Origin: an uncultured Bacteroidales bacterium
GTDB lineage: Bacteria > Bacteroidota > Bacteroidia > Bacteroidales > UBA932
DNA length: 38,539 nucleotides
Assembly (NCBI GenBank): GCA_900316045.1
Contig: ONBM01000060.1
Coordinates: 1 to 38,539, forward strand
Reading direction: 5' to 3'
The translations under genes and the position numbers were made by a program. A model generated the notes under the pieces. It did no database searches. It was not told the origin of the DNA and was given only the letters and a program-made list of their open reading frames with translations. Below, in pieces: positions 27,363 to 35,986 of this stretch (positions within the stretch are counted from its first letter, which is position 1; every line of letters starts with the position of its first letter).

Positions 27363-29348
27363 TTAATTATGGTGCTTTCGCCCTATCGTAACCCCCGGCC
27401 AGTCGTCTGTGCGGAACGGGCTGGCAGGAAGACCGGCCTCGTTGTAGAGATTGCAGACCGGATTGCTCGCCCATGCGTACCGTACAGCCAATGGATACTT
27501 CACTTCAGGGCAGGAAACAACCACGTCGCAGCCGTCTATCCTGGCATCGGCGAAATGGAACACATGGTCGCCGCCGGCGATGACGAATCCCTTCACAGGG
27601 CCGTCTGCCTTCAGGGCCTTTGCATTCTTGAAGCGAATCCTGACAGAAGACCCCTCTATGGCATAGGATTCCATCATAGGGCTGTCAGCCGCCACATTTT
27701 CGCCGTAGGTGTATTTACGGGCCAGAAGGCCGAGCCTTCTGCCGACTTCCTGTTTGTTTTTAGGATGAATGTCCTTGGCATCCCCAAGATCAATTATCAC
27801 GGCCATGTGTGCATCTTCCACAGTCCGGGCAGTAAGAGACTGAGCTTCACGAAGTTCAGGCCATCCGTCCTTCTCGTCAGGCTCGGTCTGGACATCCCTG
27901 AAATTCGCCAGCTGAACGATGTAGAATGGCATCTTGTTCCCCCACAGCTCTCTCCAGTTCCGAATCAGCAAAGGAAGCGTTTCCCTGTACTGGTATGCAG
28001 AACCCGCATTAGTTTCTCCCTGATACCACAAGGCTCCTTTGACAGAGAAAGGAACGAGAGGATTGATCATCGAATTGAACTGGTTTGATGGATAGTCAAC
28101 CCTCAGAGAGCCCTCGGGAATCTTTATGACCTCGTCAGCCGTGACCCCGAAGCAATATTTCCAATCCCCGGAAACATCCATCGACTTGGAGCCGCACGCT
28201 ATCTCCACCTTGCCCGAACGCCCCATGATTCCGCAAGAGCCATGAGTGTCCACGCAGCGCACGGTCAGCTGATTTTTCCCGGCCTTCACAAAACGGGCAG
28301 GAATGACATATTCCCTTTCCTTTGGGTAACCTTTGGTCTCGCCAATCTTGCGTCCGTTCAGGTAAGTGATGTCATTGTCGTCCACCGTTCCAAGCTTCAG
28401 CACGACCTCGTGGCCTGCGAAAGATTCGGGCATGTCGAACGTAGTCCTGAACCACACGCTGCCGTCAAAATCTGAGAAGCCTTGCAATCCTATGTCCCCG
28501 GGCACATGAATGGTCTTCCATGACGAATCATCGAAGCCAGTCTCTGCCCACACTGCTTTCTTGCCTGAGAATCCACGTTCCTTCTCATCAATCTGGTCGC
28601 ACCATATCGCACGCAAAGAATCAACGTTCTGCCTCGTGCCAACGATGGATTTTCCTTGCTGGATGAATTCTTTCTCGCTTGCGATCGTAGCAAGAGCGTC
28701 CGGGCTGATCCAAGATTCTATGCAAGTCCCGCCGTATGAGGAATTTATGAGTCCGATAGGAATATTCTGGTCTTTGTACAGCTCGCGGCCGAAGAAATAG
28801 GCGCACGCAGAGAAATTCGCTACCGATGCCGGATCGCAGACGTTCCAGCCGTATTCACCTTTGACCTCAAACTCGTCCTTTGGGGTGTCTGAATATGTCA
28901 TTTTGAGATTCAAAAGGCGAATGCCAGGATATTGCGAAGCTTCTTCCACCTCCTGTTCGTAATTCTTCACTTTGCCCCAGCCATTCACCGGCATCTCCAT
29001 GTTGGACTGCCCGGAGCAAAGCCAGACATCGCCGGACATGACGTTTTTCAAGACTGTGGATTTGCGTCCCTGCTTGAAGGTAATGGAATACGGGCCGCCT
29101 GCATCCGGAGCGCTGACCTTGACAGACCATTTACCGTCAGGTCCTGCCACCGCAGAATAGTTCTTGCCATCCCAGGAAGTGGTGACTGAAACAGTAGCTC
29201 CGGCTTTTGCCTTGCCCCATATCGGAGCCTCGCTGTTCCTCTGCAAGACCATGTTGTCCGAGAACAGCTGGGAGAGCTGAACCTGTGCAAACGCTGAGAA
29301 AGTGATGCAAAGGAACGCTAATACGGATATCGCCTTTTTCATATTCAT
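27363..29348 (-). CDS. Sialate-O-acetylesterase-type SGNH carbohydrate esterase (CE20-like)
   Basis: The protein has 661 residues with a signal peptide (cleaved after FSAFAQ). The SGNH hydrolase fold is interrupted by a galactose-binding-like jelly-roll domain. Ser115 in CSGQSNMEMP is the nucleophile, and Asp526 and His528 in DAKDIHPKNK complete the active site. WYQGETNAG is another conserved family block. The inserted domain spans roughly residues 260-390 (SVWFRTTFDMP, VLKLGTVDDNDITYLNGRKIGETKGY). Members of this architecture remove acetyl groups from plant glycans. In this operon the likely substrate is acetylated pectin or rhamnogalacturonan, or acetylated sugars on side chains; this is inferred from context. 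It lies six bases downstream of the truncated GH28-like gene and six bases upstream of the broken GH3 gene. Confidence 0.88.
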   Translation of the reverse strand: MNMKKAISVLAFLCITFSAFAQVQLSQLFSDNMVLQRNSEAPIWGKAKAGATVSVTTSWDGKNYSAVAGPDGKWSVKVSAPDAGGPYSITFKQGRKSTVLKNVMSGDVWLCSGQSNMEMPVNGWGKVKNYEQEVEEASQYPGIRLLNLKMTYSDTPKDEFEVKGEYGWNVCDPASVANFSACAYFFGRELYKDQNIPIGLINSSYGGTCIESWISPDALATIASEKEFIQQGKSIVGTRQNVDSLRAIWCDQIDEKERGFSGKKAVWAETGFDDSSWKTIHVPGDIGLQGFSDFDGSVWFRTTFDMPESFAGHEVVLKLGTVDDNDITYLNGRKIGETKGYPKEREYVIPARFVKAGKNQLTVRCVDTHGSCGIMGRSGKVEIACGSKSMDVSGDWKYCFGVTADEVIKIPEGSLRVDYPSNQFNSMINPLVPFSVKGALWYQGETNAGSAYQYRETLPLLIRNWRELWGNKMPFYIVQLANFRDVQTEPDEKDGWPELREAQSLTARTVEDAHMAVIIDLGDAKDIHPKNKQEVGRRLGLLARKYTYGENVAADSPMMESYAIEGSSVRIRFKNAKALKADGPVKGFVIAGGDHVFHFADARIDGCDVVVSCPEVKYPLAVRYAWASNPVCNLYNEAGLPASPFRTDDWPGVTIGRKHHN

Positions 29349-29354
29349 TGATGT

Positions 29355-29918
29355 TTATTCGATGCTCACATTCTGCACTTCGATTCCGGCTTTGCCGGAC
29401 AAGATAGGAATCTCCGCCGCCGAATTCCTCAGTATGACGCCTTTAACCACGATGCCCTCGCAGTCCTTGAATGACATCAACGCAGGAACGGCATTATTTT
29501 CAGGAATATGCCCTAGCGACTTCTGCGCTTTTTCATTTTCCCTCAGCTCGGCTCCCCTGCCATCGAAAACGCCATGCCCATCGATAAGGATGTTCCTCTG
29601 GCCTTCGGCCCAGAATATTCCAGGATGCCCTTTATAGGAATATATATTCGTGGAGCCCACTATTATAGCTCCTTCGAGAAGTTTAATGTTCACTCCTGAC
29701 TTCAATTCCACCGCACCTGTCAGGTAACGCCCCACGCTGAATTCCAGCGTCCCGCCTCCATTGGCGGCAATGTAATCTATAGCCCCTTGGATGCTCGTGG
29801 TGTTGTCCTGCTTTCCGTCGCTCCTGATGCTGAATTTAGAGGCCTTGTAGACCGGCTTCTGGGCGAGCCCTTGGAGCGAGACGAGCGATATGATCGCCAT
29901 TATAAGTATTCTTTTCAT
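29355..29918 (-). CDS. Truncated GH28/pectate-lyase-like beta-helix protein
   Basis: The protein has only 187 residues. A signal peptide (ending LQGLAQ) is followed by the N-terminal turns of a right-handed beta-helix: SIQGAIDYIAANGGGTLEFSVGRYLTGAVELKSGVNIKL in outline, then ILIDGHGVFDGRG. This aligns with residues about 43-205 of the full-length GH28 encoded upstream (SIQAAIDYVASKGGGKV, VGITGKGTIDGRG). It ends at GIEVQNVSIE, just before the position where the neighbour has its catalytic NNDGLD and DD motifs, so it should be catalytically inactive. The start overlaps the upstream GH28 stop (ATGA) and the stop is six bases before the esterase gene, so its place in the operon is intact. It could be a decayed duplicate or a small binding protein. 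Confidence 0.75.
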   Translation of the reverse strand: MKRILIMAIISLVSLQGLAQKPVYKASKFSIRSDGKQDNTTSIQGAIDYIAANGGGTLEFSVGRYLTGAVELKSGVNIKLLEGAIIVGSTNIYSYKGHPGIFWAEGQRNILIDGHGVFDGRGAELRENEKAQKSLGHIPENNAVPALMSFKDCEGIVVKGVILRNSAAEIPILSGKAGIEVQNVSIE

Positions 29919-31417
29919 TTCTTTTTCATTTTTTTGACATCCTTCGTCACGACTTGCTTCATCTTCTTGTCAGCGAATTCGTCTGTGATTTGCAACTTCT
30001 CAAGCGTCAACCCATTGACATCATCCGCAACGATTGCCGGACGATAATCTTTATCCGCCACTTTCAGCCTCACGTTGTCGAACGTCACTCCCTCCGCATG
30101 ACGGATGTAGAATCCCCAGGCCGGGAGCTCTTTCCAGTTAGAGAATTCAGGGTACCTCTTCTCCAGCTCCGGGATTGAGTCGAGCTGAGCCTTGGAAGTG
30201 CCTCTGTAGGCATATTCAGGATTGGCCTTCCCTGGGTAGACGATTTCTACGTTCTCCAGCCTGACGTTCTGGATTGGAACGTTCGGAAGCCCGAAAATAA
30301 TGCTAGGGCACACGTTCCTAGGCAGGTCCTCGACAGGTCCTTCGTAGGAATAGCCCGCATCCGGCTTGTCGAAAGGCACCTCGGCGTAGACATTCTTTAT
30401 CACGACATTCCTCAAGTACGGCAATGTGCTGTCCGGCCTGGAATGACGGGAACCGACTCTTATGAATATAGGGTTGCCGGTATGGATGCTCTGCAGCCCG
30501 TCCACCTCCACGTCTTCGATGGTGCCTCCATCCACCGTGGCAATCTCGATGGCGCTCCTGTAGGTATCGAAAATCTTGATGTTCCTGAACTTGAAGTTCT
30601 TGAAAGTTCCGAGAGTGTAAGTGCCGAATTTGATTCCGTTCGCGCTGCTCCTGCCGGTGCAGTTCTCGACCAGCACGTTTTCGCTCACTCCCCACGCCTT
30701 ATGGCTCTTGAAGCAGAAAGCATCGTCGGAAGCATCTATGTAGGAATTCCTGATGACGACGTTGCTGCAGTCCACTACGTCCAGCCCGTCGTTGTTCCAA
30801 TAGTTCTTGGAATCCACCGTTATGCCATCTATAAGCAGATTCGCACATTGGTCGTACTGCTGAGTCCAGCAAGCAGAATTCTTGATGGTTATCCCCTTTA
30901 TCTCAATGCTGTCGCACTTGTAGAAATGAATGTTCTCCGGCCTGACGGACTCGTTGACCCTGTCGTTGGAAAGCCTGTCTTGTATCAAGCCCATGTGCAC
31001 GAAATCGGCGAACCGGATGCCAACATCGTACCCGCGTCCGTCAATCGTGCCTTTACCGGTGATTCCGACATTCTTCTGGCCGACGGCGAACACTATGGCG
31101 GTCCAGCCGGCGCTAGGGTCCTTGACGTAATCCCATGGATTGAGGGAGCCAAGGATCGTCGCACCCTCCTGCAATTCGAGTTCCACCCCGTTCTTCAGGA
31201 ATATGGAGCCAGTGACGTAATCTCCTGGCGTGAACACTACCTTTCCGCCACCCTTGGATGCAACGTAGTCTATCGCCGCCTGGATGGAGGCGGTGTTGAT
31301 GGTGGTGCCGTCCCCGACGGCGCCGAAGGAGCGGACATCTTCCGCTCCCAGCGAGATTCCCGCTGCCGAGGCAAGGCACAAGGCAACGCAGATGAACATT
31401 TTACGCATTATCATCAT
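29915..31417 (-). CDS. GH28 family polygalacturonase-like enzyme
   Basis: The protein has 500 residues: a signal peptide (cleaved near ISLGA) and a right-handed parallel beta-helix. The GH28 landmarks are an Asn/Asp motif (NNDGLD, 208-213), paired aspartates (SDDAFCFKS, 230-238) and an RNIK segment (278-281). The usual GHG histidine motif is not evident; the equivalent region reads SSANGIKFG (257-265). GH28 enzymes hydrolyse galacturonic-acid linkages in homogalacturonan or rhamnogalacturonan, endo or exo; the divergence here leaves the specificity open. The start codons ATGATG overlap the stop of the GH106 gene. The C-terminus is Lys-rich (DKKMKQ, VKKMKKK). Confidence 0.87.
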   Translation of the reverse strand: MMIMRKMFICVALCLASAAGISLGAEDVRSFGAVGDGTTINTASIQAAIDYVASKGGGKVVFTPGDYVTGSIFLKNGVELELQEGATILGSLNPWDYVKDPSAGWTAIVFAVGQKNVGITGKGTIDGRGYDVGIRFADFVHMGLIQDRLSNDRVNESVRPENIHFYKCDSIEIKGITIKNSACWTQQYDQCANLLIDGITVDSKNYWNNDGLDVVDCSNVVIRNSYIDASDDAFCFKSHKAWGVSENVLVENCTGRSSANGIKFGTYTLGTFKNFKFRNIKIFDTYRSAIEIATVDGGTIEDVEVDGLQSIHTGNPIFIRVGSRHSRPDSTLPYLRNVVIKNVYAEVPFDKPDAGYSYEGPVEDLPRNVCPSIIFGLPNVPIQNVRLENVEIVYPGKANPEYAYRGTSKAQLDSIPELEKRYPEFSNWKELPAWGFYIRHAEGVTFDNVRLKVADKDYRPAIVADDVNGLTLEKLQITDEFADKKMKQVVTKDVKKMKKK

Positions 31418-34275
31418 TTATATAGTTTTACAGGACCTATCAGACCTGCCGGCACGTATGGCTGGCCTCTCTTAAGCACGAAGCGCTGAGCCACTTTGTT
31501 GTCTTTCAGGGTCTGCATGTAATTGCCCATTAACGTCGTTACTTTTATTTCCAGGGTATTTTCCCCTTTGCGGAGCATGTGACCGATGTCGTAAACCCTT
31601 TCACCGAACCATTTCACTCCGGCTTCATGTCCGTTCACTTTCAGCTCGCAGATGTCCGCCACCTTGCCCAGGTTAATGTACCGAGGCAGCGAAGAGCCAT
31701 CGAGATTGACTTTAATCGCGTACGTGACATCGCCCATGAAATTCCTGAACGTCGTATCTCTCATGTCCTTGAAGTCTTTCAGGGTGTCCAGAGACGCTGT
31801 CCAGGAAGAATCAGGATGGCTCTGGTGCATGGCCAGCTGCCATTTGCCCTCAACCGTAATGGAATCATCGGCGCTGAGCGGCATGCGGCTCCAAGGCAGA
31901 GCCTCTTTGATGTTCAGCTTATTGAAAACGAAAAGATAGCTCTCCGCAGGGCCGAAAACGAAATGCACCTTCCCTTCTTTGTCAATCGGCATCCTGTAGA
32001 TTTTACCGTCCGCCGGACTGTAAATCCATGCGTTCATGCCCTTCGTGACGTCTTTCGGGAACGATATGTCAGTTTCCTTGCTGTCGTGCAGGCTGGCGTT
32101 GTCGAACAGGAAGAAATGACTGCCGTCATCGGTGACATATTCATTCTGCAGCAGGAACCTGTCCGGCTTCGAGATGGTTATGGCGTGAGGCAATGAATAT
32201 TCCTCCATCACTTTCTCATACCATTCCAGATATTTCCCATCCGTCGGCTTTTCCAGCAAGAAGAAATTATTGCGGTATCCCTTCAGCCTCTCGACTTTTT
32301 CCTGTATCTCTTTGTCCCTGGCGGCATATTCATAGAAGCCCAGAGACTTCTCCGGGTATTTTCCGATGCAGAACACTCTTCCCCCGCCCTTCACTAAGTC
32401 TTCCAGCTTAGAAAGAGTTTCTGGCGAGATGCTGGTCACTTCGACCAGGAACAACGTGCCATATTCCTTAGGCCCGTAGCAGAGCTTGCCGTTTTTGATG
32501 ACGGCGTCCCTTATGATGTTCTCGCTCACATAGTTTGCCCCGCCCCCGGTCTTATGGACGGCTTCCCATATAAGGGAAGTGTAAGGGACGTTCAGCTTCA
32601 CCGGGAAAGGCTCCGTCTGCACCCCGATCGTAGCCCACATGTCATAATTCGCTGGCAGTATGGCTATGTCGGTTACCATGTCGGCGTTCTGCAGCATCGC
32701 GCTCATCCTGGCCCTGTGGTCATTCAGCAGGTTCACATATTTCCACCACGTGTTCTTCTCGTTGTGGAACGTGCCGTACTGCACCCATCCAGGAAATGCA
32801 GCATTCTTCGGGGAATAGTTGAACCCGTGCCAGACGGAATGCGTTATGCCGGAGAATGCGCTCATGTCCGAGCCCAGCTTCAGGAATTCCAGCGATGTCG
32901 TGAACACCTTGTAGGTATTTGTCATCTCTTCAGCGCTCACGACCCTTTTGCCAGTCAGGGCAGCCGCCGAAGAGACATATTTATTAATCATCGTGTATCC
33001 TCTTCCCCTGCGGTAATCCTCGTCTCCCATCTCTTCCCCGAGCTTGTGCTTCAGCCAGTTGGTCGTCCAAGACTCCCCTTCCGGGATGTCCACGACCAAA
33101 GAACTCTCCAGCGGGAAGAATCCTCTGCCATACGCCTGGTGGCGGGATTTCACCCCATTGTCTCTCGCCCATTTGGCATATGTTTCCGAAAATCTTTCGT
33201 AGAGCAGTTCGGCCTTGGTGAGCTCGAAATCGAAGCGAACCCGGTTCACCTGCTCCTGGAATTCAGGGCCTTTCTTCGAGCCGTAGTCGAAATTCTTCAC
33301 GTCTCCGAGCCTGCCGACTTCGAACATGGTGAAAGGCAGCCACGGCAAGACGTCGTAGCCACGGCGGTTCTTGAATTCCGTTGCGAAATCGGAAGTCCAG
33401 TTACAGCCTTCAAGTTCCATGCTGTCCACGAAGAAAGCTCGCAGATGCTTCGAAAGCGGTCCGATGCGTGCCTGAATGACATCCGTCATGTGATCCAGGT
33501 AGGATCTCACTGCCTCGGCGTTCATGTGGTCGAGTATGGAGCCAGCTGCGCCAGGCGCTCCGTTTATCACAGAAGCGAACGAGTCGTATTTCACCAACGC
33601 ATAGAACTGCCATTTCCCTTTTGGCACATCAATGCTGATGGTTCCATTCTGGAATCTATCGGTGACATTGACAGCTTCGCTGAGCGAGCTTATCGGGTCC
33701 GGGACCAGATAGGCAGAGACAAGTGTCGGAATCCTGCGCTTATTCACGACGGTCACCCCCGGGTCAAGGTCTTTGAATATGCTGAATTCAGAGAGTTCAA
33801 GAGGCTGCCCGCCGTCAACCTTGCGGGCGTAGGTTAGGAGCACTTCCGCCCTGTCTTCTTTCGGCAGTGATTCCGCTCCGAAAGGCCAGCCGGAGCCGAC
33901 GATGAGGTCGCAAGTCATTCCCAGCTTCTCAGCCTCATCGAAAACGACTTTCAGCATGTCTATCCATTCATTGCTGAGCCAAGTCAGCGGCTTGGACCCG
34001 GCAGAATCAGAACCCGAAGGAAGCGATATGGGGTTGATTTCGACCCCGCCTATCCCAGCGTCTTTAAGCACGCGAAGCTCGCGGATCAATTCTTCGGCCT
34101 CTACCCTGTCTCCATTCCACCACCAGCGCACGAAAGGCCTGTAGCGCATTTCCGGATTCTCGAACTGGCGCAGGATGTCTTTGTCCGACATCCGCTTCTT
34201 GTCGGCGGCATTAGAACAAATCACTGGCACCATAAGGAAGAGAGCTGCGATGACCGCAAAGAAACGTCTCATCAT
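31414..34275 (-). CDS. GH106 family alpha-L-rhamnosidase
   Basis: The protein has 953 residues with a signal peptide (ending near VICSNA). The N-terminal hallmark RPFVRWWWNGDRV (46-58) and DAGIGGVEINPI (72-83) are characteristic of GH106, as is the long barrel region with LIVGSGWPFG, AFFVDSMELEGCNWT and VVSAEEMTNTYKVF. The C-terminal galactose-binding-like region includes ICELKVNGHEAGVKWFG and GENTLEIKVTTLMGNYM. GH106 enzymes release alpha-L-rhamnose from rhamnogalacturonan, including RG-II, by inversion. It is coupled by four-base overlaps both to the ADP-ribosylglycohydrolase-fold gene upstream and to the GH28 gene downstream, which supports a rhamnogalacturonan-type target for the locus. 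Confidence 0.92.
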   Translation of the reverse strand: MMRRFFAVIAALFLMVPVICSNAADKKRMSDKDILRQFENPEMRYRPFVRWWWNGDRVEAEELIRELRVLKDAGIGGVEINPISLPSGSDSAGSKPLTWLSNEWIDMLKVVFDEAEKLGMTCDLIVGSGWPFGAESLPKEDRAEVLLTYARKVDGGQPLELSEFSIFKDLDPGVTVVNKRRIPTLVSAYLVPDPISSLSEAVNVTDRFQNGTISIDVPKGKWQFYALVKYDSFASVINGAPGAAGSILDHMNAEAVRSYLDHMTDVIQARIGPLSKHLRAFFVDSMELEGCNWTSDFATEFKNRRGYDVLPWLPFTMFEVGRLGDVKNFDYGSKKGPEFQEQVNRVRFDFELTKAELLYERFSETYAKWARDNGVKSRHQAYGRGFFPLESSLVVDIPEGESWTTNWLKHKLGEEMGDEDYRRGRGYTMINKYVSSAAALTGKRVVSAEEMTNTYKVFTTSLEFLKLGSDMSAFSGITHSVWHGFNYSPKNAAFPGWVQYGTFHNEKNTWWKYVNLLNDHRARMSAMLQNADMVTDIAILPANYDMWATIGVQTEPFPVKLNVPYTSLIWEAVHKTGGGANYVSENIIRDAVIKNGKLCYGPKEYGTLFLVEVTSISPETLSKLEDLVKGGGRVFCIGKYPEKSLGFYEYAARDKEIQEKVERLKGYRNNFFLLEKPTDGKYLEWYEKVMEEYSLPHAITISKPDRFLLQNEYVTDDGSHFFLFDNASLHDSKETDISFPKDVTKGMNAWIYSPADGKIYRMPIDKEGKVHFVFGPAESYLFVFNKLNIKEALPWSRMPLSADDSITVEGKWQLAMHQSHPDSSWTASLDTLKDFKDMRDTTFRNFMGDVTYAIKVNLDGSSLPRYINLGKVADICELKVNGHEAGVKWFGERVYDIGHMLRKGENTLEIKVTTLMGNYMQTLKDNKVAQRFVLKRGQPYVPAGLIGPVKLYK

Positions 34276-35825
34276 TTGCCCGCCTCCTCTTTTCCGGTGT
34301 AGATGAGGAATCTGTGGACATAGACATCGATTCCTGGCTCTTTGTTCACGAATTTGAACGTGAGCGTGTGCTTGCCTTCAGGCAGGTTGTATTTATAGAA
34401 AATCTCGCTGCTCGCTCCGTTCCCCTTAGTCGGATTCTTGCAAGTGCCAGCAAGCTTGCCATCCAGATAAGTCTCAATCACTCCGACAAGGCCATGATCC
34501 TTGTAGCCTTTATCCTTTTTGTATGATGCTGCCACGACGATTCCATTGCCCTCGAACTCAAATTTCTGGAACTGGCTGAAAGTCTTCCAGAAGCGCACGA
34601 TTTTCTTAGGATAATGCCCCTCGAAGGATTTCTCGAAGCGGACGGTCCGAGGCGACTGCGTCTTGATGGTGACATATTCATCGCTCACCTTGCCTCCATT
34701 GAGCTCGATCACCTTCAGGGCCTGATCGAATGAATATTCAGAAGCTTTGTTGAAAGAAATGTCGGTGTAGACGAACGGCCTGTCTGCCACGATATCCAGA
34801 GGCTTCCTCCACGCTTCAGGAATATTGCTGTAGCCAAGCATGGTTCCAAGTATGCCGCCGGCAGAGGCAGGGTTGCAATCCGAGTCCTGGCCGCAGCGAG
34901 TCGATATGTCTATCGTCTTCGCAAAATCTTTATTGCCATAAAGCAGGCCTATCAATATGTAGCCGCTGTTCACGACCGCATCTATGTTGAATGCGTTGAA
35001 AACTCCGTCCGGGCAGCCAATGTCCTCGCCATATTCATTGTTGAAAAGCGCCCATGTCGTTTTCCAGTCGGTCGGATACTGCTTGTGCCATTTTATTATG
35101 CTCGCCATCGCTTTATAGTACTTGCTCTGCTTCGGAATCGTCTTGAGAGCTTCCGTCACGACATAATTCATGTCGTTGCTGACGAATGCCAGGGCGTACA
35201 TCGCAGCGACGTAAACCCCGCCATACCAGCCATCGCCATAATTCATGATGTGCCCTATGCCGTCGCTGTAATGCACGGCAGCGTTGACCATCCCTGGAGC
35301 CATGAGTCCTGCATAATCTGCCTCGATCTGGAAATCGATGTCATCTGCATGAGGGTTGTTCTCCCAATAGCCGGATTCTGGAGGCATGATGCCGTTCAGG
35401 ATGTTGTACCGGCCTTGCTTGTTTGCATGCCAGAGAGGATACGGCGCATTGGCGTAAGCCTTTGCGAAAGACTCTATAGGGGCATCCAGTCCTTCTTTCT
35501 GGAAGACTTCGACGAAGGTGAGGTCCATGTAGATGTCGTCGTAGAGTCCCGGCGAATGGTCGAAGTACCATTTCACGCTGTTCTCGTTCCAGCCTATTTT
35601 CACGTCGTCACCGATAATTCCGCTGTATTTGAATTCCGTAGGCCCACCGTATGTGCATCCGATTGTCTGGCCTCCCCATCCTCCTTTAATCTTGTCCAAG
35701 AGCACTTCTTTGCTCAATTTCACTGAAAAACCCGGGGTTGCAGCCGGCAAATGAACCGAGCATAATAGGGAAAGAGCCCAAAACATCAAGACTGAGGCTC
35801 TCGAAATGATTTTTTTGGTATCCAT
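34272..35825 (-). CDS. Secreted ADP-ribosylglycohydrolase-fold protein, probable glycosidase
   Basis: The protein has 517 residues and is the first gene of the operon. A signal peptide (ending HLPAAT) is followed by the ADP-ribosylglycohydrolase (DraG-like) domain: KIKGGWGGQTIGCTYGGPTEF (47-65), the acidic cluster YDDIYMDLTF with Asp96, Asp97 and Asp101, and RCGQDSDCNPASAGGILG (310-327) with the metal-ligand Asp pair. The C-terminal 120 residues form a beta-sandwich-like tail (EGKHTLTFKFVNKEPGIDVYVHRF). Reversal of ADP-ribosylation makes little sense for an exported protein in a glycan operon. Exported members of this fold in Bacteroidetes glycan loci are more likely glycoside hydrolases; that function is inferred. 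Its promoter is at 35866-35896. It overlaps the GH106 start by four bases. Confidence 0.82.
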   Translation of the reverse strand: MDTKKIISRASVLMFWALSLLCSVHLPAATPGFSVKLSKEVLLDKIKGGWGGQTIGCTYGGPTEFKYSGIIGDDVKIGWNENSVKWYFDHSPGLYDDIYMDLTFVEVFQKEGLDAPIESFAKAYANAPYPLWHANKQGRYNILNGIMPPESGYWENNPHADDIDFQIEADYAGLMAPGMVNAAVHYSDGIGHIMNYGDGWYGGVYVAAMYALAFVSNDMNYVVTEALKTIPKQSKYYKAMASIIKWHKQYPTDWKTTWALFNNEYGEDIGCPDGVFNAFNIDAVVNSGYILIGLLYGNKDFAKTIDISTRCGQDSDCNPASAGGILGTMLGYSNIPEAWRKPLDIVADRPFVYTDISFNKASEYSFDQALKVIELNGGKVSDEYVTIKTQSPRTVRFEKSFEGHYPKKIVRFWKTFSQFQKFEFEGNGIVVAASYKKDKGYKDHGLVGVIETYLDGKLAGTCKNPTKGNGASSEIFYKYNLPEGKHTLTFKFVNKEPGIDVYVHRFLIYTGKEEAGK

Positions 35826-35865
35826 AAATTGTGTTTCAAAAATTAACTTCCAGTTAGCACTGTTG

Positions 35866-35896
35866 CAAATATATTAAAACACTCTCGGATTTCAAT
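35866..35896 (-). promoter_or_regulatory. Bacteroides-type promoter of the seven-gene enzyme operon
   Basis: On the minus strand TATATTTG (35873-35866) is a perfect -7 box. ATTG (35896-35893), three of four matches to TTTG, lies 19 bases upstream. The ATG at 35825 is 40 bases further on. The palindrome TTTGCGCAAA (35901-35910) lies immediately upstream of the -33 box. Confidence 0.75.
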
Positions 35897-35900
35897 GCCA

Positions 35901-35910
35901 TTTGCGCAAA
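35901..35910. promoter_or_regulatory. Palindrome TTTGCGCAAA, candidate operator of the enzyme operon
   Basis: This is a perfect 10-base palindrome directly upstream of the predicted promoter. It is identical to the one at 8471-8480 in the leader of the first SusC-like gene. It overlaps CGCAAACGTTGT (35905-35916), a 12-mer also found at 8641-8652. Its position upstream of the -33 box would suit an activator; this is inferred. Confidence 0.45.
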
Positions 35911-35986
35911 CGTTGTCATTAATTTCTGTCGTGCCATTGCGATAATGCCAGCTTAGCTGCGCCTTGGAAATAATCTGCCATGACAT

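Noticed and set aside
30443..31489. 348-codon open frame on the plus strand
   Set aside because: It is antisense to the GH28 gene, and runs across the coupled GH28/GH106 junction, which fits a shadow frame rather than a gene.
32554..33837. 427-codon open frame on the plus strand
   Set aside because: It is antisense to the GH106 gene, whose family motifs are unmistakable; the plus-strand translation has low-complexity composition and no domain.
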